Below, piece by piece: positions 16,462 through 22,187 of a stretch of 29,641 bases of DNA. This DNA comes from Synergistaceae bacterium (GTDB lineage: Bacteria; Synergistota; Synergistia; Synergistales; Aminobacteriaceae). The translations under genes were made by a program, and so were the position numbers. How positions within the stretch are numbered: position 1 is the stretch's first letter; every line of letters starts with the position of its first letter. The stretch lies in NCBI GenBank assembly GCA_012523155.1, contig JAAYJB010000089.1:1-29641 (forward strand), read 5' to 3'. The notes under the pieces are model-generated. The model saw nothing but the letters and a program-made list of their open reading frames with translations. It ran no database searches and was not told the DNA's origin.

Positions 16462-18015
16462 TTACAGCTTTGCGATCTCCTCGTCCGCGATCTCCTTGTA
16501 GGTCTTCAGGCCCGTAACCTGGGCGGCAAGCTCTGTGAGCGGGACGATATCGTTTCTCTCGATATGCTTCAGGGTAAATTTTCTGTTCAGGGCCATCAAC
16601 TGGCGCAGCCCCGCGGAAATTCTGCGAAGGTAGGAGTATACGCCGATCGCCCCCGTTGATATGTCCTTTACATCATTCCCGTAGAACTCCTTCAGCTCCC
16701 GGACTCCCTCGAAAATTTCATCTCGGGTGGAGCCGAATCTCTGGAGATTCTTGGGGATGTTCCCCTCTTCTATCATTTTGCCTATCTGGCTGCCCGTCAT
16801 GGCAGCAGCCATGGCACCCCGGCCGACGCCTACGAGCCCGATATAGGGCGCACCGAGGGCCAGTCCCTTGTAGATCTGGTCTTCCAGGGCGAAACCTCCC
16901 GCTATGACGACCTGGGGCAGGGAATAGTTTTTCTCGTCCATTTTCTTCAGCATGTCGTAAAGCAGGCTCTCCATGTAAACGGTGGGGATCCCCCATTCAT
17001 TCATCATCTTGGCGGGGCTGCTGCCCGACCCACCCCCGCCTCCGTCGAAGGTGACCATGTCGACGCCGGCTTTTGACGCAGCCTTGAGAATCCTGAGGAG
17101 ATCCCGGGGATCGAAGGGGCCGACTTTGAAGCATACCCGCTCCGCTCCGAGCTTTCTGAGTTCTGCAACTCTCCGGACCAGGAAATCCTCGTCCCAGAAG
17201 GGGAGCTTCCCCAGTCGCTCGAAGACCTGGCCGATTCCCTTTTCATGGTTTTCCGCCACCCGGGGGTCAGTGGGGTCGGGATAGACCATATACCCTCTTT
17301 TCTTGAACTTCAGGGCCTCCTCAAAATCCGTAATGCGATTCATTCCCTGGATACCCTTTGCGCCCTGGCCGAATTTCAGCTCCACGGATTTTACGCCGAG
17401 CCTGGTGATCCCGTGCTCGAGGACTTGATGCCTCTCGTCATCGTAATTGGCCTGGAGGATGATGTCTCCGTATCCTCTGTGGTATCTGCGGAAAGCAGAC
17501 AGCATTGCCTCCATTAAAGGAGAGGACTGGACGAGCCCGTTTTCAACGACGAGGTCCCCGTCCTTGGTTATAACGTCTTCGCCGATAACAACGGCGACGC
17601 CTGCCAGGGCCGCTCCTGCGTAGTAGTCCTGCCAGTTGAGTTTTGCCATGGCGGGAAAGACGATGGGAGCGGTCAGGTTCACCTTGTTCTTCATTCCGAA
17701 GGCGGCATCGAGATTAGCCTTTGCCCAGGTCGCACTGTCGGCATTTTCATCCGTTCCGAAGGCGCCGAAGACACGGCCGTTGATGTTGAAGTGGGAAAAA
17801 TCCAGTGGGTAATTCTTTTCCGAGGCGAACTGGTTGATATTCGTCTTGTAGGGGTAGATCGCCTCAGTTCCCCTCACTGCGGACAATCCGATCTCGCAGG
17901 GACCGATGCAGTCTGCGGCACAGACAGTGCACATTCCGGAGAAGGGGGAGATATTCTCCGGTGTTCTCATTCTGGTGTTCGTCATGGAACTTCCTGCAGG
18001 GGGGCTATACGTCAC
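16462..18015 (-). CDS. FMN-binding glutamate-synthase-like protein
   Basis: This 517-residue protein matches the FMN/synthase domain of glutamate synthase (GltS domain 2 family). FMN-barrel features include LKFGQGAKGIQG, VTFDGGGGGSGSSPAKMMNEWG and VIAGGF followed by ALGAPYIGLVGVGRGAMAAAMTG. An N-terminal cysteine group, C29-x2-C32-x3-C36-x3-C40, may bind an Fe-S cluster. There is no glutaminase domain, and the C-terminal cysteines that hold the 3Fe-4S cluster in classical GltB are absent (GRGAMAAAMTG instead), so it may not be a classical glutamate synthase. The GTG at 18015 lies eight bases after AAGGAGG; a TTG at 18033 overlaps that site. It stands as a single gene. Confidence 0.85.
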   Translation of the reverse strand: MTYSPPAGSSMTNTRMRTPENISPFSGMCTVCAADCIGPCEIGLSAVRGTEAIYPYKTNINQFASEKNYPLDFSHFNINGRVFGAFGTDENADSATWAKANLDAAFGMKNKVNLTAPIVFPAMAKLNWQDYYAGAALAGVAVVIGEDVITKDGDLVVENGLVQSSPLMEAMLSAFRRYHRGYGDIILQANYDDERHQVLEHGITRLGVKSVELKFGQGAKGIQGMNRITDFEEALKFKKRGYMVYPDPTDPRVAENHEKGIGQVFERLGKLPFWDEDFLVRRVAELRKLGAERVCFKVGPFDPRDLLRILKAASKAGVDMVTFDGGGGGSGSSPAKMMNEWGIPTVYMESLLYDMLKKMDEKNYSLPQVVIAGGFALEDQIYKGLALGAPYIGLVGVGRGAMAAAMTGSQIGKMIEEGNIPKNLQRFGSTRDEIFEGVRELKEFYGNDVKDISTGAIGVYSYLRRISAGLRQLMALNRKFTLKHIERNDIVPLTELAAQVTGLKTYKEIADEEIAKL

Positions 18016-18039
18016 GATGAAAACCTCCTTCAAAAGTTT

Positions 18040-18060
18040 TACCTGACCAGGTACACTGTA
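18040..18060 (-). promoter_or_regulatory. Palindromes upstream of the FMN glutamate-synthase-like gene
   Basis: TACCTG and CAGGTA (18040-18045, 18048-18053) form a palindrome with a 2-base centre, overlapping TACACTGTA (18052-18060). It is about 12 bases upstream of the Shine-Dalgarno site of the minus-strand gene. The half-sites are the same hexamers found in the Rrf2 operator at 10371-10396 but in everted order. Binding is not demonstrated. Confidence 0.3.
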
Positions 18061-18553
18061 GAACGAAAAAATTCCAGTTCACAGGCAGTCGGTGGATTTT
18101 TTATAAATCTTGTTCCGCTTATTTCTCCTTCTCACCTTTTTCGCGAAACGGAAGATACGGGATTTTCTGATTTCTTTCCCCAGTATATACCCGGCAGGAT
18201 ATTTTTCAATTCCGGTCAGATGTGCATTTAGGAAACCAGGCTTTCGTCGCGGATGCGCCGGATAGTCTCCCATTCCCATGGGAGGCGCCTCCAGTGAGAT
18301 GAATCTCATTTTCGGGCCTTCAAGTGTCCGTTAATTGGAGAGAAGGTCACCTTGACGCTCCCCAATTCCCGAAACAGCAGATCCTCTCCCCTTCCGGAGA
18401 GGATGAAAAAAACCCCGCAGAAGAACTGAACGGCCTGTCATGGAAAAGATTCTCCAGAACAGGCCGCGTATATTTCCTGAACAAAAAAACGGGAGGGGCT
18501 GTTGTTTGAGGGGAAGGAACTCTTCCGGACAACTTTTCCAAACCTCAGTTTAT
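18054..18553. other. Palindrome-rich intergenic region with three consecutive hairpins
   Basis: No convincing gene is seen in this stretch. GGAGGCGCCTCC and TGAGAT-GA-ATCTCA palindromes lie near 18281-18308. They are followed by three hairpins: AATTGG/CCAATT (18333-18367), ATCCTCTCC/GGAGAGGAT (18381-18404, perfect 9-bp stem) and CGGCCTGT/ACAGGCCG (18431-18466, perfect 8-bp stem). None ends in a T-run on either strand, so terminators are unlikely. A structured RNA is possible; strand unknown. Confidence 0.35.
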
Positions 18554-18562
18554 TGTTATAAT
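18554..18562 (+). promoter_or_regulatory. Extended -10 promoter for the PPC-ECF operon
   Basis: TGTTATAAT gives a perfect TGn-TATAAT. The -35 region (around TTTTCC) is weak. Transcription would start near 18569, leaving about 30 bases before the first leader frame. Confidence 0.55.
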
Positions 18563-18599
18563 TATCATGCCGAAAAATTTTATTTCCGGAGGTGAGATC

Positions 18600-18620
18600 A
18601 TGGTGCAGTTCTTTCTATGA
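18600..18620 (+). CDS. Six-residue leader frame MVQFFL
   Basis: An ATG seven bases after GGAGG (18588-18592) opens a frame of six codons ending in TGA. Its stop overlaps the next ATG as ATGA. The ribosome binding site is as good as those of the real genes nearby, which is the main support. It is too short for homology, and a role as a regulatory leader peptide is inferred. Confidence 0.35.
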   Translation: MVQFFL

Positions 18621-18679
18621 CAGGCTTTTTTGTGCACGGGATGCATTCCGGAGAATATTGTAGGAGGGGAAAGATATGA
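18617..18679 (+). CDS. Twenty-residue coupled leader frame
   Basis: It starts at the ATGA that ends the six-residue frame and encodes MTGFFVHGMHSGEYCRRGKI. Its TGA at 18677-18679 overlaps the start of the PPC gene, again as ATGA. The GGAGGGG that serves the PPC gene lies inside its last codons. Two successive ATGA couplings ahead of a third are unlikely to be random, but the peptide itself resembles nothing I know. Confidence 0.35.
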   Translation: MTGFFVHGMHSGEYCRRGKI

Positions 18680-19128
18680 ACGATTCGAACTGCACCGGGT
18701 CCGCCGGTCGTTTTTTTGCCTTCAGGCTCTCCCCGGGGGAGGACCTTATTGATGGAATCCGGGACGCAGTCAGGTCCGAAGGCATTCGTGCCGGTTTCGT
18801 GGCCGCCGCAGTGGGAAGTCTTTCAAGGGCCTCCCTCCGTTTTGCGGGCAAGCCGGAAGGGACGGTCCTCGATGATTGTTTCGAAATCGTCTCTCTCTCG
18901 GGAACAGCAGAAGAGGGAGGGGAGCATCTCCACGTTTCCCTGTCCGACCCTGAAGGCAACGTGGTCGGAGGGCATGTCCTCCAGGGGTGCCTTGTGCGCA
19001 CCACCATGGAGATCATCCTCGGGGATCTCCCGAAGCTGCAGTTCTCCAGGGAGTACTGCCCGTCGTCAACGTACATGGAACTGGCGGTCCACCGCCGGAT
19101 AACCAAAAAAGGAGAGAAAACGGAATGA
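18676..19128 (+). CDS. PPC/DUF296 domain protein
   Basis: This 150-residue single PPC domain (plants and prokaryotes conserved, DUF296) shows the domain hallmarks: FFAFRLSPGEDLIDGIRDAV at the start, GFVAAAVGSL, and the metal-binding pattern GGEHLHVSLSDPEGNVVGGH. In plants the domain is joined to AT-hooks; bacterial single-domain forms are trimers of unknown function, often with bound zinc. The ATG at 18676 follows TAGGAGGGG. The stop overlaps the start of the ECF S component as ATGA, so it is tied to the transporter; a role in handling the imported compound is inference. Confidence 0.88.
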   Translation: MNDSNCTGSAGRFFAFRLSPGEDLIDGIRDAVRSEGIRAGFVAAAVGSLSRASLRFAGKPEGTVLDDCFEIVSLSGTAEEGGEHLHVSLSDPEGNVVGGHVLQGCLVRTTMEIILGDLPKLQFSREYCPSSTYMELAVHRRITKKGEKTE

Positions 19129-19688
19129 AAAACAGGACACTGGTACTTATCGCGCTTTGCATCGCGCTGAACATTGGGCTCGGACAGGCGGCTTCAACCC
19201 TGAAGCTGCCCGTTTTCCTCGATTCCATCGGAACTGTCCTGGCGGCCCTTCTCATGGGCCCCTGGGTGGGAATGGGCACGGGACTCTTCACCAACCTGCT
19301 GTGGGGCGTCATTTCCGGCCCTGTAGCCGCTGCCTTCGCTCCTGTGGCCATGGTCATCGGCCTCGTGGCGGGATTCGCGGCCCGGAAGGGGCTGTTCCGC
19401 ACTCTCGCGGGTGCCGTGATCGCCGGCGTGGTGATCACCCTTTTCGTGACCCTCGTGGCCACGCCCATCAGGACCTACCTGTTCGGAGGGGTGACGGGAT
19501 CGGGGGCGGATTTCTTCGTGGCCTACCTGACCGCCGTGGGGCAGAAACTCCTCCAGTCCGTCGCCTTAACGGTGATTTGGACCAACCTGGTGGACAAGAT
19601 CGTGGCCTGCCTCGTAGCCCAGGCCGTGGTACGGCAGCTTCCCGGGCGAATCCGGAGCCTTTTCCCCGGCGCGGGAAACGTGGCCTGA
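19125..19688 (+). CDS. ECF transporter S component (substrate-binding membrane subunit)
   Basis: This 187-residue, about six-helix membrane protein captures a vitamin-like substrate for an ECF transporter. The pattern near the N-terminus (IALNIGLGQAASTLKLPVFLDSIGT, then GPWVGMGTGLFTNLLWG) is typical of S components of the broad PF07155-like group. The ATG at 19125 overlaps the PPC stop as ATGA, with GGAGAG before it. It is followed seven bases later by the fused T-A-A protein, so the operon encodes a complete transporter. The substrate is not certain; riboflavin is suggested for part of this group, but no FMN riboswitch was seen upstream. Confidence 0.82.
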   Translation: MKNRTLVLIALCIALNIGLGQAASTLKLPVFLDSIGTVLAALLMGPWVGMGTGLFTNLLWGVISGPVAAAFAPVAMVIGLVAGFAARKGLFRTLAGAVIAGVVITLFVTLVATPIRTYLFGGVTGSGADFFVAYLTAVGQKLLQSVALTVIWTNLVDKIVACLVAQAVVRQLPGRIRSLFPGAGNVA

Positions 19689-19694
19689 GCTGGC

Positions 19695-21767
19695 GTGAGG
19701 AAGATAGGCCCCTTCAGGTCTTTTCTCCTTTGGGCATTGTGGGTCGGGGGCTCCATGGGGCTCCCGGCCTTTCCCTTTATTGCTGCCATGGCGGGGCTCT
19801 CCTCCGGGGCGGTCCTTCTCTGGCCGAGGTCGAGGCACCGGGCGAAAGGAGTCATCTTCTTCATGCTCCCCCTGGCCCTCGGTTTCTGGCTGATCCACGG
19901 CGGTGTCCTGCAGCTTTTTCTTGGGGGACCGGTCGAGCCGTCCCGGGCCGTGTGGGCGTTTGGACTGTGGCTCCGCATTCTCTCAGTGATCTCTGCGAGC
20001 CAGCTATGGCTCGAATACGTACCTCCCCCGGTCCTGATCCGCTCCCTCTTCGCCGGCAGGCTTCCCGCCTCCTGGGCCTTTCTCCTCGCCAGCCCGCTGC
20101 TGCTGGCCGGGCAGATACGGCTCCGGGCTGTCCAGGTCCGGGAGGCCCAGCTCTCCCGGGGGGTCCCGGTCCACGGAACCTTCTTTGAACGGGCGTCCTC
20201 CCTGACTGCGCTGGTCTTTCCCCTGGTGCTCGGCCTGTTGAACGAACTGCCCGCAAGGAGCGCGGCTCTTGACATGAAGGGCTTCGGGCTCTTCCCCCGC
20301 AGGTCGTCCCTCACCGGGAAGGATGAAACGACGCTCCGCCACGCCTGCGAACCGGCTTCTCAGAAATTCCCTGGGAATACGGCCGCGTTGAGGGAGGCAG
20401 CTTTCTTCGCCCCCGGAGAATCGGCCCCCCTCCTGGAGATCCCGGAGTTTTCCGTTCCGCCGGGATACACCGCATTCCTTGAAGGAGGCAACGGGAGCGG
20501 AAAATCCACCCTGTCGTCCATGCTCTCGGGGGCCGTTCCGGAGCACAGGGGCGGCTCCATCGCCGGAGACGTGCGGGTGCTCGGGGAGGACGTGGCATCG
20601 AGGAGCTGTCTCGCATGGTCGCCGGACGTGCAGGCCGTGCAGCAGAATCCTGTCCTGTCCCTCTCCGGATGCACCTTCACGGTCCGGGAGGAAGTGGCCT
20701 TCGGTCCGGAGAACCTGGCGCTCCCTCAGGGTGAAATCCGGGCCCGGGTGGAACGGGCTCTCGACCTCGCTGGCATCGCCCACCTCGGGGACCGGAATCC
20801 GGCGTGCCTCTCGGGCGGGGAAGCCCAGAAGCTGGCCCTCGCCTCGGCCCTGGCCATGAATCCCCGGCTGCTGATTCTCGACGAGGCCTTTTCCCGGATA
20901 CATCCCGCCGACCGGCACTCCCTCGCCTCCGTTCTTCGCCGGCAGGCCCTGGAAGCGGGTTCGGCCCTGGTGGTCCTCGAAAAGCCGGGGAACGCTTCTT
21001 CACCATGGTCCGCCCCGGCGGGGCATTTCCGGGACGGCCGCCTTCTCCGCGGCCCTTCCCCCGTTCAGGTGAGGCGTCCGGCGTCAGGTCCTTCTCTTTC
21101 TTGCGGAAAAAATGATGACCAACCGGTGCTGGTCATCGACGATCTCTCCTTTCGGTGGAAGGGGGAAACCTCTCCCCTTCTCCGGTCGGTGAACGCAGTA
21201 CTCTGCCCCGGAGATCGTGCTGCCCTCACTGGCCCCAACGGTGCCGGAAAATCCACCCTTATGCGCCTGTGCGCGGGGCTGCTTGAACCCGAAAAGGGAG
21301 CGGTGATGCTGGGGGGCGTTCCCGTGGGCTCCATGGCTCCCGGTGAACGGGCCGCCCGGATAGGCTTTCTCTTCCAGGACGCCGAACGGCAGATCTTCCA
21401 CTCCACGGTGGCCGGGGAAGTCCTCTTCTCCCTCAGGAAGTCGCCTCTCTCACAGGAGGAGCGCATGGAGCGCATGCGGCAGGCCCTCTCCGCCACGGGA
21501 CTGTCGGGGAAGGAGGAAAAGCACCCTCTCGACCTGAACGCCGCCGAGCGGAGGATGGTGGCGGTGGCCTCCCTTTCCGTCCGGGAGGGGGATCTCATGC
21601 TGCTGGACGAACCCACCAGGGATTTCGATCCCGAATGGCAGACCAGGTTCGAGGAGTGGATGGTTTCCCGCAGGGAGACCATTGTGGCGGTCAGCCACGA
21701 TCCGGAATTTACCGAACGGCTCTTTCCGGCGGTGTGGAGCCTGGACAGGGGACACCTCACGGCCTGA
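19695..21767 (+). CDS. Fused ECF transporter: T component plus two ATPase domains
   Basis: This 690-residue protein carries three normally separate ECF subunits. Residues 1 to about 200 are an EcfT-like membrane domain with coupling motifs VREAQLSRG (148-156) and ARSAALDMKGFG (187-198). ATPase 1 has Walker A GGNGSGKST (264-272), Q317, LSGGE (372-376) and Walker B LLILDE (392-397), but Lys430 replaces the switch histidine. ATPase 2 has Walker A GPNGAGKST (513-521), Q561, LMLLDE (634-639) and His668, but the signature is LNAAE (614-618). The combined pattern predicts one canonical and one degenerate ATP site. The GTG at 19695 has only a weak site before it, so coupling to the S gene is likely. 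Confidence 0.9.
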   Translation: MRKIGPFRSFLLWALWVGGSMGLPAFPFIAAMAGLSSGAVLLWPRSRHRAKGVIFFMLPLALGFWLIHGGVLQLFLGGPVEPSRAVWAFGLWLRILSVISASQLWLEYVPPPVLIRSLFAGRLPASWAFLLASPLLLAGQIRLRAVQVREAQLSRGVPVHGTFFERASSLTALVFPLVLGLLNELPARSAALDMKGFGLFPRRSSLTGKDETTLRHACEPASQKFPGNTAALREAAFFAPGESAPLLEIPEFSVPPGYTAFLEGGNGSGKSTLSSMLSGAVPEHRGGSIAGDVRVLGEDVASRSCLAWSPDVQAVQQNPVLSLSGCTFTVREEVAFGPENLALPQGEIRARVERALDLAGIAHLGDRNPACLSGGEAQKLALASALAMNPRLLILDEAFSRIHPADRHSLASVLRRQALEAGSALVVLEKPGNASSPWSAPAGHFRDGRLLRGPSPVQVRRPASGPSLSCGKNDDQPVLVIDDLSFRWKGETSPLLRSVNAVLCPGDRAALTGPNGAGKSTLMRLCAGLLEPEKGAVMLGGVPVGSMAPGERAARIGFLFQDAERQIFHSTVAGEVLFSLRKSPLSQEERMERMRQALSATGLSGKEEKHPLDLNAAERRMVAVASLSVREGDLMLLDEPTRDFDPEWQTRFEEWMVSRRETIVAVSHDPEFTERLFPAVWSLDRGHLTA

Positions 21768-21842
21768 TTTCCTCATGCTACACTGCTTTTTCCTGCATAG
21801 ATTACTGATTTTGTAGGAATTCTCCTTTGTCCTCTGGCATTC

Positions 21843-21864
21843 TATACCCATCATGGTATATAAT
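21843..21864 (+). promoter_or_regulatory. cop promoter with CsoR-like inverted repeat
   Basis: TATAAT is at 21859-21864 and the -35 is poor. TATACC (21843-21848) and GGTATA (21855-21860) form a perfect inverted repeat with a 6-base centre, reaching into the -10. It resembles the ATACCC-n-GGGTAT type operators of copper-sensing CsoR repressors. No csoR gene is seen in this window. Confidence 0.5.
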
Positions 21865-21917
21865 TTCCTTTGGGAAAGTTTATGTTATCGAACATCATTG
21901 CCGAGGAGGGACCACCA

Positions 21918-22118
21918 ATGAGTAAATTTGTGTTTTCCGTACCCGATATGTCCTGCGGCCACTGCAAAATGAGAATCACTAAGGCTCTCGAGGAGGCAGG
22001 TTTTTCCGGTTTCGACGTTTCGCTGGAGTCAAAGACCGTCACCGTCGAGGCCGGCGACAGCGAGGCCGTTCGGGCTGCCATCGACGAAGCGGGCTATGAC
22101 GCCGTCCTGAAGCAGTAG
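21918..22118 (+). CDS. copZ: Copper chaperone CopZ-like heavy-metal-associated protein
   Basis: This 66-residue single HMA domain has the metal motif MSCGHC near residues 10-15 and the beta-alpha-beta-beta-alpha-beta layout ending in AIDEAGYDAVLKQ. It would carry Cu(I) in the cytoplasm to the adjacent P-type ATPase. The ATG at 21918 follows GAGGAGGG; the frame is open 16 codons further up without a ribosome binding site. It is separated from copA by a terminator-like stem. Confidence 0.9.
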   Translation: MSKFVFSVPDMSCGHCKMRITKALEEAGFSGFDVSLESKTVTVEAGDSEAVRAAIDEAGYDAVLKQ

Positions 22119-22145
22119 ACGGACCGGTCAGACAGTTCAAGACGC

Positions 22146-22175
22146 CCCCTTTCTTCGCGGAAAGGGGCTTTTTTT
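22146..22175 (+). terminator. Intercistronic terminator between copZ and copA
   Basis: CCCCTTTC (22146-22153) pairs with GAAAGGGG (22160-22167) around TTCGCG, followed by C and seven T. The stem ends just before the copA ribosome binding site (CCGGAGG). Read-through must supply copA unless it has an unseen promoter. Confidence 0.75.
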
Positions 22176-22187
22176 CCGGAGGTTGCC

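Noticed and set aside
18079..18309. Minus-strand 76-codon frame in the palindrome-rich gap
   Set aside because: Only a weak GAAGG site, composition like non-coding DNA, and the frame is built over palindromes.
18563..18675. FMN or other vitamin riboswitch before the ECF operon
   Set aside because: No conserved aptamer core was recognised in the leader or further upstream; the substrate therefore stays open.
19157..20188. Long plus-strand open frame (343 codons) across the S component and T domain genes
   Set aside because: It is Arg/Pro/Gly-rich out-of-frame translation of high-GC DNA. The overlapped frames have clear family motifs and this one has none.
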